From an uncultured Clostridia bacterium (lineage in GTDB: Bacteria; Bacillota; Clostridia; Lachnospirales; Lachnospiraceae), in contig CAMZAI010000024.1 in the NCBI GenBank assembly GCA_947304065.1, forward strand, positions 1 through 18,615: a stretch of DNA of 18,615 nucleotides, read 5' to 3'. The notes below the pieces were generated by a model. The model did no database searches and had not been told where the DNA came from. It worked only from the letters and a program-made list of their open reading frames with translations. Positions within the stretch are counted from its first letter, which is position 1; each line of letters begins with the position of its first letter. Positions 6,686 to 13,598 of this stretch are shown here, in pieces. Made by a program: the position numbers and the translations under genes.

Positions 6686-7792
6686 ATGAAGCATTCATTT
6701 ACCTTGCACGATTATGATAATTGCCTGGTCAGTCTGGCGAATTCGGTGCTGAAAAGATTCGGATCGGAGCCGTCCGGAAAGACTTTGTCCTGTGCGGATA
6801 AATACCTGGAAAAGGGATTTAGAAATGTCGTTGTACTCATTTTGGACGGGCTTGGAACATGCATTTTGGAAGGCAACCTGAAAGAAGACGGATTCTTAAG
6901 ATCCCACTACAGTGATTCTTTCAGCTCCGTATTCCCGCCCACGACAGTCGCTGCGACCACCTCCGTTATCAGCGGACTGCAGCCTATAGAGAGCGCATGG
7001 CTCGGATGGGACAGCTATTATCCGCAGATAGATAAGAACGTCACTGTTTTCCGAAATACCGAGCAGGGAACCGACAAACCGGTTTCAGATGAGAATATTC
7101 CGTGGAAATACTGCGGCTATGATTCTGTCGTGGACCGTCTGAACCGGGAAGGGAAGAATGCTTATAACGTTATGCCTTTTCTGCCGCCGTATCCTCAGAG
7201 TTTTCCGGCTATCTGCGACCGTATCACGGAGCACTGCCGCGCCGACGGCGAGAAATATATCTACGCCTATTGGAATGAGCCGGATAACATTATGCATGAG
7301 GCCGGATGCTACAGCAAAGAGGCTAAGGATGTTCTGGCCGAACTCGAAGTGACTATCGCAAAAATGTGCGAAGAACTGGAAGATACTTTGCTGATCATAA
7401 CTGCGGACCATGGCCATATTAACGGGAGAAATGTATCGATAACCGACTATCCTGCCATAATGGACTGTCTGGTCAGGATGCCTTCCATCGAGCCGCGCGC
7501 TTTGAACCTTTTTGTCAAAGAGGAAAAGAAGGCAGAGTTCGAAAGGGAATTCAATAAGGAATTTGGGAATGACTTTATCCTTTTGACGAAGGAAGAAGTC
7601 TATGAAACAAAGCTTTTCGGAAACGGAACGCCTCATAAAAATGTCGACGGGATGATCGGAGATTATCTGGCTGTTGCGGTAACGGACCTGACGATATTCA
7701 ACACAGAAGAAGAGGCGGAAGGCTTCAAAGGCGTCCATGCGGGATATACCCGGGACGAACTGAGAATACCTTTGATCGTGATCGAAAAATGA
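6686..7792 (+). CDS. Alkaline phosphatase superfamily protein (nucleotide pyrophosphatase/phosphodiesterase-like)
   Basis: 368 aa with the two-metal site of the superfamily: VVLILDGLG (49-57) with D54, PPTTVAATTS (84-93) supplying the Thr nucleophile, D200 and H204 in the WNEPDNIMHEAG segment, ITADHGH (238-244) with D241-H242, and H351 in KGVHAGYTRDELRIP. All expected ligands are present, so the enzyme is probably active as a phosphodiesterase, phosphatase or pyrophosphatase. There is no signal peptide or membrane anchor, unlike many secreted relatives, which points to a cytoplasmic substrate such as a nucleotide or phosphorylated small molecule. AAGGGAG upstream supports the start. Third gene of the MerR-led operon. 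Confidence 0.87.
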   Translation: MKHSFTLHDYDNCLVSLANSVLKRFGSEPSGKTLSCADKYLEKGFRNVVVLILDGLGTCILEGNLKEDGFLRSHYSDSFSSVFPPTTVAATTSVISGLQPIESAWLGWDSYYPQIDKNVTVFRNTEQGTDKPVSDENIPWKYCGYDSVVDRLNREGKNAYNVMPFLPPYPQSFPAICDRITEHCRADGEKYIYAYWNEPDNIMHEAGCYSKEAKDVLAELEVTIAKMCEELEDTLLIITADHGHINGRNVSITDYPAIMDCLVRMPSIEPRALNLFVKEEKKAEFEREFNKEFGNDFILLTKEEVYETKLFGNGTPHKNVDGMIGDYLAVAVTDLTIFNTEEEAEGFKGVHAGYTRDELRIPLIVIEK

Positions 7793-7820
7793 CAGATATT
7801 GGGGAGAGGGAGAATACGGG

Positions 7821-9038
7821 ATGCTGACGCTTACCAATGAACAGGCAAGGCAATTCATTCTTGCAAAGCAGGGCCTCATAGGGGATTACCGCTTTGTCGG
7901 GAAAGACGGCGCGTACGATTATGTCCGACAGGCGGGATGCATACAGTACGATCCTGTGGATGTATGCGGGAAGAATGCGGAACTGACGCTTCAATCCCGT
8001 GTAAAGGGATTTCAAAAATCCATGCTTGAAGAGCTGCTTTATACAGACCGGAAGCTTGTGGACTATGCGGATAAAGAGCTATCCATATGGCCGGTGGAGG
8101 ACTGGCCGTATTTCTCTTCTTACAGGGACAGGAGCCTTAAGCTGGGAGCCACTTTTGACGGTATAGAGGACCTGAAGGAGAAGGCCAAGGCGTACATTAA
8201 GGAGAACGGTCCGGTATGCAGCGACACGCTTCCCGTAGAAGGGGAGATATTCTGGCATTCTTCGATGCACTGGAGCGGCAACTGGCACAAGAAATCCCCT
8301 GCGGCGCGCTCGGTTCTGGAGCAGCTGTATACCGACGGCGAGCTGGTGATCCATCATAAAAAGGGCAGCAGGAAATACTACGATCTCGCGGAAAAGTATA
8401 TTCCGGGAGCTATACTTAAAGCAGCCAATCCCTGCGCGGACGAAGAAGAGTTAACCGCATGGCGCGTGCTGAGAAGGATAGGAGCGATCGGGCTTCTCTG
8501 GGATAAGAACAGCACGGCTTTTCTCGGGATCGATATTAATGCGGAGAAGAGGAAAAAGATCCTTGAAGAACAGACCGCTTCGGGTAAGATCATTCCCGTG
8601 GCGGTGGAAGGAATCAAGCAATTATTTTACTCTCTTAAGTCGGATGAGGTGCTGCTGAGGTCTGTTATTGACGGAAGTACCGATCTTAAGCCGCGTATGT
8701 CTTTCCTGGCGCCGCTCGATCCGCTTATGTGGGATAAGGCGCTGATTCAGTCTCTGTGGGACTTTACGTATGCATGGGAGATATATACGCCCGCGGTAAA
8801 GAGAAAGTACGGTTACTATACGCTCCCGATCCTTTACGGCGACAGATTTGTCGGACGCATCGAAGTTATACCGAATCGGAAGAACGGGATACTCAACGTA
8901 AAAGGTCTCTGGTGGGAGCCGGGTGTTCGCCGGACGAAGAAGCTTACGGATGCACTGAACAAAACGCTGAAAACATTCGCAAGATTCAATGATTGCAGGG
9001 ATGTTAACGATCTGCAGTCGTTTATGGCAAAGGATTAA
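7821..9038 (+). CDS. YcaQ/AlkX-type winged-helix DNA glycosylase (HTH_42 family)
   Basis: 405 aa, the usual length. Near the N-terminus GCIQYDPVDVCG (39-50) matches the Q-phi-D active-site motif (Q42, D44) of YcaQ-like enzymes, as opposed to the QxQ of AlkZ. The conserved LLYTDRKLVDYADKELSIWP and, later, FLAPLDPLMWDKALIQSLWDF blocks are family signatures, as is the closing GLWWEPGVRRTKKL region. E. coli YcaQ unhooks DNA interstrand crosslinks made by nitrogen-mustard-type agents; AlkZ relatives give self-resistance in genotoxin producers. A purine-rich site GGGAGAGGGAG lies just upstream. Its place in a MerR/GyrI-led operon suggests induction by a drug-like ligand rather than constitutive repair. 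Crosslink activity here is inference from the motif. Confidence 0.87.
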   Translation: MLTLTNEQARQFILAKQGLIGDYRFVGKDGAYDYVRQAGCIQYDPVDVCGKNAELTLQSRVKGFQKSMLEELLYTDRKLVDYADKELSIWPVEDWPYFSSYRDRSLKLGATFDGIEDLKEKAKAYIKENGPVCSDTLPVEGEIFWHSSMHWSGNWHKKSPAARSVLEQLYTDGELVIHHKKGSRKYYDLAEKYIPGAILKAANPCADEEELTAWRVLRRIGAIGLLWDKNSTAFLGIDINAEKRKKILEEQTASGKIIPVAVEGIKQLFYSLKSDEVLLRSVIDGSTDLKPRMSFLAPLDPLMWDKALIQSLWDFTYAWEIYTPAVKRKYGYYTLPILYGDRFVGRIEVIPNRKNGILNVKGLWWEPGVRRTKKLTDALNKTLKTFARFNDCRDVNDLQSFMAKD

Positions 9039-9055
9039 GCAGAGGGAGAATCATA

Positions 9056-9517
9056 ATGATCGAATTGGTTATACCCGCATTGGAAGACATGTGGTTCAAG
9101 GAAAAACTTATGGCGGACGAGGAAACGATGTCGTACAACCATGCATGGGGAGGAACGATCCCTTTTCCGGAGGAAGACTGGAAGGACTGGTACGATTACT
9201 GGATCGTTGACCACGAGGACCGGAGGTTTTACAGATATCTGAAGGATGAGAACGGCTTTGTCGGAGAAGTCGCATATCATCACGACAGCGAATACGACGG
9301 GTATGTGGCGGACGTGATCGTCTTTGCGAAGTTCAGGGGAAAGGGCTACGGAGACGAAGGTCTCAGGCTCCTTTGCGCTGCCGCGAAGGAAAACGGTATC
9401 ACGGCGCTGTACGACGATATCGCGATAGACAATACCGCAATAAAGCTTTTTCTTAAGCAGGGATTTTATGAAAGCTGCAGAACGGAAGATAAAATCGTGC
9501 TTAAGAAGGATCTGTGA
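9056..9517 (+). CDS. GNAT acetyltransferase
   Basis: 153 aa single-domain GNAT. VADVIVFAKFRGKGYGDEGL (84-103) contains the acetyl-CoA loop RGKGYG (94-99), and IAIDNTAIKLFLKQGF is the typical C-terminal block. The N-terminal half is Trp- and acid-rich (EEDWKDWYDYWIVDHED), which is not the common RimJ-like start, so the acceptor is likely a small molecule or special protein, unknown here. AGAGGGAGAA precedes the ATG. Last gene of the MerR-led operon, 17 nt after the glycosylase gene, and followed by a promoter and a terminator-like hairpin. Confidence 0.87.
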   Translation: MIELVIPALEDMWFKEKLMADEETMSYNHAWGGTIPFPEEDWKDWYDYWIVDHEDRRFYRYLKDENGFVGEVAYHHDSEYDGYVADVIVFAKFRGKGYGDEGLRLLCAAAKENGITALYDDIAIDNTAIKLFLKQGFYESCRTEDKIVLKKDL

Positions 9518-9534
9518 GAAAATTGGCATAATGA

Positions 9535-9557
9535 TGCAAAAAATAACAGATTTTGCA
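9535..9557 (+). repeat. Inverted repeat TGCAAAA-N9-TTTTGCA, possible operator
   Basis: Perfect 7-bp arms at 9535-9541 and 9551-9557. The right arm overlaps the -35 element of the GH18 promoter, the position expected of a repressor site. No U-run follows, so it is not a terminator. No regulator can be assigned. Confidence 0.4.
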
Positions 9558-9582
9558 AAGGAAACAAACCTCACCGTATGAT
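9553..9582 (+). promoter_or_regulatory. Promoter for the GH18 lipoprotein gene
   Basis: TTGCAA (9553-9558) and TATGAT (9577-9582) with an 18-bp spacer. Predicted start near 9589, leaving a leader of about 70 nt that contains the terminator-like hairpin at 9599-9640. Confidence 0.55.
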
Positions 9583-9598
9583 ACGATGAACATAGCGG

Positions 9599-9640
9599 AG
9601 CAGTCGGCACTAATGCGCCGGCTGCTTTCGTTTATTGTTT
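9599..9640 (+). terminator. Intrinsic terminator-like hairpin before the GH18 gene
   Basis: AGCAGTCGGC (9599-9608), 8-nt loop, GCCGGCTGCT (9617-9626): ten pairs with one G-U, followed by TTTCGTTTATTGTTT-like T-rich DNA. It would end transcripts of the MerR-led operon. Because the GH18 promoter lies just upstream, it could also attenuate that gene. Confidence 0.65.
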
Positions 9641-9659
9641 AACAACGGAGGTTTGGGGT

Positions 9660-11099
9660 ATGAAAAAAGTTGGAAAGATCATGGCATTGATCATGGTACT
9701 TGTGCTGGTCTTCTGCATGGGGTGCGGCAGGTCGGAAAACGCAGATCCGGCAGCAGCGGAGACAGGGAATGTGTCAGATGCTGCAGGGCCGGCGGGAGAT
9801 ACGGGCGAGGGGAAATCTCAGAAGCAGGATAAGACGGAACCGACGGCAGCAGCTCAGGATACCGGCACACAGGCGGATACAAATGCCGGTGAGACCGCGG
9901 ATGAAGGCCTCACGCATATCGGAGGCAAAGAGATAATCGTGTATTATCCGAACTGGAAGCTCGGCGAGCCCAACGGCAATGTCGAAGACATTCCGTGGGA
10001 ATACGTCACGATGGTAAATCATGCTTTCTGGGAGATCGTGCCGCTCGGAGAAGAAACGGAGACATCTTTTGAGAGACGTTCCGAGGGTAAAGAAGCAAGA
10101 ACAGAGTTTGGGATCGTATCATCGCTTCCCGAGGCGGATGAGGAGATTTTCGCGAAATACAGGGAGTATCACGAACTCTATCCCGATGTGAAGATCATGA
10201 TATCGATCGGCGGCTGGTCCAGATGCGGATTCTTCAGCGAAATGGCTTACACGGAAGAGGGCAGGAACAGCTTTGTACGGGCATGTGTCGATCTGATCAA
10301 GGAGAACGAATGGATCGCGGGCATCGACATTGACTGGGAGTATCCTGCGGGAAGCAACGACGGAGAACGCTGGCCCGAAGATGAGACCGATCAGGGATGC
10401 CCGATATTCGGAACCGCTTTCGAGGACAGGGTGAATTTCCCCGAGCTGCTGAAGGTTCTGAAAGAAGGTCTCGATAATGAGTTCGGTGCAGGAAATAAGC
10501 TGCTTACGGCATGCGCTTCCTCGTCGACCGGCTGGACGCTTCCGAACCAGAACTGGGAGGCGGCAGCGGAATTCCTTGACTATGTAAATATCATGACTTA
10601 CGATATGGCAGGAGACTGGGACGGTACTCCGGGACATGCTTCATCGGTATCGGGCACGAAGAACGCGATGGCTTACTTCATGATAAAGGGCGTCGACAAG
10701 ACAAAGCTCAATATCGGTATCCCTTATTACGGAACGGGCTTCAGACTTGCAGAAGCGACGAAGAATCCCAACGGGGCCCAGATCGTTGTACCGAACGGCA
10801 TCAGTAAGGATTTCCTGACCGTGTCGCAGGTAAAAGCGTTTGAGCAGGAGGCGGTTCCCGTTGAGGAGACAGGCTGGCACAAGGGCTATAACGAGAAAGC
10901 CGGAGGAGCCTACCTCTGGAACGATGACGAGAATTCCGAATATTACTGCTGGTACATCTCATACGAATGCCTTGACGCGATCGACGGAAAATTCGATCTG
11001 ATAGATCATTACTCGCTCGCAGGAGTGCTGGTATGGGAGATCACCGAGGATACTCCGGATCATGAGTTTACCAAATATCTGGCGGATATGCTGAAATAA
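9660..11099 (+). CDS. GH18 chitinase-like lipoprotein
   Basis: 479 aa. An N-terminal signal (basic KK, hydrophobic 8-20) ends in CMGC, so Cys22 is the likely lipidated residue, though the lipobox has Cys rather than Leu at -3. Residues about 25-85 are a low-complexity Ala/Asp/Glu/Thr linker. A GH18 barrel follows: KIMISIGGWSRCGFF (178-192), then GIDIDWEYP (221-229) with catalytic acid E227 and D225, and YVNIMTYDMAGDWD. The canonical DxxDxDxE reads AxxDxDxE here (A220). It should hydrolyse beta-1,4 GlcNAc polymers or related glycans at the cell surface by substrate-assisted catalysis; the real substrate could be chitin, peptidoglycan fragments or N-glycans. GGAGG is 8 nt before the ATG. Monocistronic, between its own promoter and a strong terminator. 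Confidence 0.9.
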   Translation: MKKVGKIMALIMVLVLVFCMGCGRSENADPAAAETGNVSDAAGPAGDTGEGKSQKQDKTEPTAAAQDTGTQADTNAGETADEGLTHIGGKEIIVYYPNWKLGEPNGNVEDIPWEYVTMVNHAFWEIVPLGEETETSFERRSEGKEARTEFGIVSSLPEADEEIFAKYREYHELYPDVKIMISIGGWSRCGFFSEMAYTEEGRNSFVRACVDLIKENEWIAGIDIDWEYPAGSNDGERWPEDETDQGCPIFGTAFEDRVNFPELLKVLKEGLDNEFGAGNKLLTACASSSTGWTLPNQNWEAAAEFLDYVNIMTYDMAGDWDGTPGHASSVSGTKNAMAYFMIKGVDKTKLNIGIPYYGTGFRLAEATKNPNGAQIVVPNGISKDFLTVSQVKAFEQEAVPVEETGWHKGYNEKAGGAYLWNDDENSEYYCWYISYECLDAIDGKFDLIDHYSLAGVLVWEITEDTPDHEFTKYLADMLK

Positions 11100-11109
11100 A
11101 AAGATTATC

Positions 11110-11141
11110 AGGCCCGGACCTTTGCGGTTCGGGCCTTTTTG
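11110..11141 (+). terminator. Intrinsic terminator of the GH18 gene
   Basis: AGGCCCGGACC (11110-11120), loop TTTGC, GGTTCGGGCCT (11126-11136): eleven pairs with one G-U, then TTTTTG. It begins 10 nt after the GH18 stop codon. Confidence 0.92.
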
Positions 11142-11176
11142 TCCGAAAAAATACACAAATCATCATTATTTGGCAA

Positions 11177-11190
11177 TTTTGATGTCAAAA
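11177..11190. repeat. Palindrome TTTTGATGTCAAAA, possible operator
   Basis: Perfect 6-bp arms around TG, ending 5 bp upstream of the proposed -35 of the sugar kinase operon. The position suits an activator or repressor site; no regulator identified. Confidence 0.35.
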
Positions 11191-11195
11191 ATAGC

Positions 11196-11223
11196 TCGAA
11201 ACTCGTCGGAAAAAGTATATAAT
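11196..11223 (+). promoter_or_regulatory. Promoter for the PfkB-MATE-GH106-esterase operon
   Basis: TATAAT (11218-11223) is a perfect -10. TCGAAA (11196-11201) with a 16-bp spacer is a 4-of-6 match for the -35. The start would lie near 11230, about 23 nt before the ATG. Confidence 0.6.
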
Positions 11224-11240
11224 GTATTTTGGATATATAT

Positions 11241-11250
11241 GGAGGTGGAG
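11241..11250 (+). promoter_or_regulatory. Ribosome binding site deciding the start at 11253
   Basis: GGAGGTGGAG ends 2 nt before ATG 11253, with its GGAGG core 7 nt away. An in-frame ATG at 11229 has no such site and would place the Shine-Dalgarno sequence inside the coding region. Confidence 0.75.
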
Positions 11251-11252
11251 TT

Positions 11253-12161
11253 ATGGGAAAACAAGCCGAAGCTTATCTGTTCGGACAGATACTCGGAACG
11301 CATTCATTTTTGCTGAAGGACGGCTTTTTACAGCCCGATGAGTATTCGGAGATAAAGGAGCAGTATTTCCTGCCCGGAGGAGAGACCGGAACAGCGGGAA
11401 CTGTGCTCGATTCTCTGGGAGTCAGCGTCCGTATGGACGGAACCTGGATCGGAACAGAAGTGGCGCCCATGCTCAGGGATTTCTATGCTGACAAGAACGT
11501 CGATCTTTCACCGGTCAACTTTATTGACGACGATCCCGGAGTCATGGATTATGTGGTCATCGCGGGACTTGTACGTTCGCCCATGGGCAGGTTCCAGACT
11601 CTTTTTTCTACAGGGAAGAGATGGTGGAGCATACCGAAGGAAGAGGATATAAAGGACTGCAAAGCGGCGGCCATAGACCCGTTCTTCGGGGACGAATCAC
11701 TGCTCGCGGCGGACATATGCAGCCGCTACGGAATTCCTTATGTGACCATAGACAGCCCGCATGATTCGGTTCTGCACCGCAAGGCTGCGGTCAATGTAGT
11801 ATCGAAGGAGTGCACTTCGCAGCATTATGCAGGTATGGATGCGGAAGAGATCATGAAGCTGATGCAGGCCGAAACAGACGGACTGACCATTATCACGCAG
11901 GGCGGAGGCGACATGCTCTATGCGAGAAAGGGTGGGGAGATACATCGGATGAAGCCCTTCAAAGTAGAGGTCAGGAGTACGCTCGGCGCCGGTGATACAT
12001 ACAAGGCAGGCTGCGTATACGGACTGCTCAAGGGTATGAGCGATGAAGAGCTGGTAAGGTTCGCGAGCGCATGCTCGGGCGTGGCGATCTCGAGATTCCC
12101 GCTGCCGAAGTTCCCGCCCAGACTCGAAGAAGTACAGAAGCTTATAGATTCACAAAAGTAA
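11253..12161 (+). CDS. PfkB-family carbohydrate kinase
   Basis: 302 aa. The second PfkB signature is clear: RSTLGAGDTYKAGCVYGLL (241-259) with the GAGD anion hole and catalytic D248. The first region appears as FLPGGETGTAGTVLDSLG (39-56), in which the usual Asn is Thr. LTIITQGGGDMLYARKGGE is the ATP-side block. The family (ribokinase-like) phosphorylates sugars, nucleosides or amino-sugar adducts with ATP in the cytoplasm; the substrate is not readable. First gene of an operon with a MATE transporter 13 nt downstream, then a GH106-like hydrolase and an esterase, so it may phosphorylate the sugar that these enzymes liberate. Confidence 0.87.
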   Translation: MGKQAEAYLFGQILGTHSFLLKDGFLQPDEYSEIKEQYFLPGGETGTAGTVLDSLGVSVRMDGTWIGTEVAPMLRDFYADKNVDLSPVNFIDDDPGVMDYVVIAGLVRSPMGRFQTLFSTGKRWWSIPKEEDIKDCKAAAIDPFFGDESLLAADICSRYGIPYVTIDSPHDSVLHRKAAVNVVSKECTSQHYAGMDAEEIMKLMQAETDGLTIITQGGGDMLYARKGGEIHRMKPFKVEVRSTLGAGDTYKAGCVYGLLKGMSDEELVRFASACSGVAISRFPLPKFPPRLEEVQKLIDSQK

Positions 12162-12174
12162 GTGAAGAAAGATT

Positions 12175-13569
12175 ATGAAATACAGATTATATGACAAAGA
12201 ACCGGTCTTTTATAAAAATGTCTTTACGCTCGCTCTGCCGATAGCGCTGCAGAGCCTTATCACGATCGGCGTCAATATGCTCGACACGATAATGGTAGGA
12301 AGTCTGAGCGAGGAGGCGCTGTCGGCAACATCGCTTGCCAATTCATTTATCAGTATTTACCAGATATTCTGCATGGGTCTCGGTATGGGGGCTTCGGTGC
12401 TCGTTTCGCGCTATTACGGAATGAAGATGAGCAACGAAGATACCGACAAAGCCTCGCATGCGCTGAAGCAGACGGTATGCCTGATGCTGCGGCTTACACT
12501 CGTTCTGGCCGCTCTGTTTGCGGCGGCGACGGCGATCATGCCGAGGACGATCATGAGGATGTACACCGATGAAGAGCCCATAATCGAGCTGGGCGCGCAG
12601 TACTTCAAATGGTCGATAGTTACGTATTTCTTCCTCGGAAGCTCTCTGACATCCACGATCGCATTGAGGAGCGTACGACAGGTAAAGCTGCCTCTCTTTG
12701 TATCTGTCGGAGCGCTGTTCGTAAATTTGGGCGCCAATTACGCGTTCATCTTCGGTAAGTTCGGTGCACCCCGTCTCGAGGTGGCCGGAGCAGCGATCGG
12801 AACGCTGATAGCCAGAGTATTTGAGGCTACGTGCATTCTGGGATATCTGTTCTTAAAAGACACCGAGATCGCCTTCAGGGTGAAGGATCTGTTCATGAAG
12901 ACCGAGACGCTGCTCGGCGAATATATAAAAATCTGCATACCGGTACTGATCAGCGACGGTATCCTTGCGATAGGCAACAACACGGTGGCCGTGATCATCG
13001 GACATCTCGGCAAAACGATGGTTTCCGCAAACGCTATCACGGCGGTCACGCAGCAGCTGAGCACGGTCGTTGTGCAGGGCGTGAGCCAGGCGGGAGCGAT
13101 AGTCACCGGACAGACGCTCGGAACCGGAGACAGGGAGCAGACAATGAAACAGGGATATCTGTTCTTCGGGCTCGGTATCGGGCTGGGGCTCATATCCGCT
13201 GCATTCATCACGATATTTAAGAATCCTATCATCGCATCGTATACGGGCGTAGGACCCGAAACACGCAGGATCGCGGGCCAGCTGATGCTCGCTATAAGCC
13301 TGATCATCATTTTCCAGGCCACGAACAGCATCATGACAAAGGGCGTGCTCCGCGGAGGCGGCGACACGAAGATGCTGATGATCACAGACAATATATTCTT
13401 ATGGGTCATCTCGATCCCGCTGGGACTGCTGGCAGGTTTTGTATTCAATCTTCCGGCGTTCTGGATCTACGTATGCCTTAAGTCAGACCAGATAATCAAG
13501 ACCTTCTGGAGCTTCCTGAGGCTTAAGAGCGGCAAATGGATCAAGAAGATTTCCACGGGAAAGGCGTGA
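12175..13569 (+). CDS. MATE family efflux transporter
   Basis: 464 aa integral membrane protein with about 12 hydrophobic segments in two MatE repeats. Family marks include LALPIALQSLITIGVNMLDT (18-37), MVGSLSEEALSATSLAN, GMGASVLVSRYYG, and in the second half TKGVLRGGGDTK. MATE proteins export cationic or hydrophobic organic compounds using a Na+ or H+ gradient. A short AGAAAGA site precedes the ATG. Lying between a sugar kinase and a glycoside hydrolase, it may export an aglycone or toxic by-product of glycoside breakdown; a general multidrug role is the alternative. The end nearly abuts the next gene. Confidence 0.92.
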   Translation: MKYRLYDKEPVFYKNVFTLALPIALQSLITIGVNMLDTIMVGSLSEEALSATSLANSFISIYQIFCMGLGMGASVLVSRYYGMKMSNEDTDKASHALKQTVCLMLRLTLVLAALFAAATAIMPRTIMRMYTDEEPIIELGAQYFKWSIVTYFFLGSSLTSTIALRSVRQVKLPLFVSVGALFVNLGANYAFIFGKFGAPRLEVAGAAIGTLIARVFEATCILGYLFLKDTEIAFRVKDLFMKTETLLGEYIKICIPVLISDGILAIGNNTVAVIIGHLGKTMVSANAITAVTQQLSTVVVQGVSQAGAIVTGQTLGTGDREQTMKQGYLFFGLGIGLGLISAAFITIFKNPIIASYTGVGPETRRIAGQLMLAISLIIIFQATNSIMTKGVLRGGGDTKMLMITDNIFLWVISIPLGLLAGFVFNLPAFWIYVCLKSDQIIKTFWSFLRLKSGKWIKKISTGKA

Positions 13570-13585
13570 GTACGGTTATTTCAAC

Positions 13586-13595
13586 AGGGGAAGGG
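13586..13595 (+). promoter_or_regulatory. Ribosome binding site deciding the start at 13599
   Basis: AGGGGAAGGG lies just before ATG 13599. It supports 13599 over an in-frame ATG at 13536 inside the MATE gene and a GTG at 13566 that overlaps the MATE stop. Confidence 0.65.
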
Positions 13596-13598
13596 CAT

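Noticed and set aside
7085..7879. Antisense open frame of 264 codons opposite the phosphodiesterase gene
   Set aside because: No family resemblance; it spans two supported sense genes.
9586..9642. Mini-frame of 18 codons that could be a leader peptide before the GH18 gene
   Set aside because: Its ATG is at or before the predicted transcription start, it has no ribosome binding site, and its sequence is explained by the hairpin.
12738..13448. Antisense open frame of 236 codons opposite the MATE gene
   Set aside because: Ser/Pro/Ile-rich mirror of transmembrane codons; the sense strand is a clear MATE transporter.
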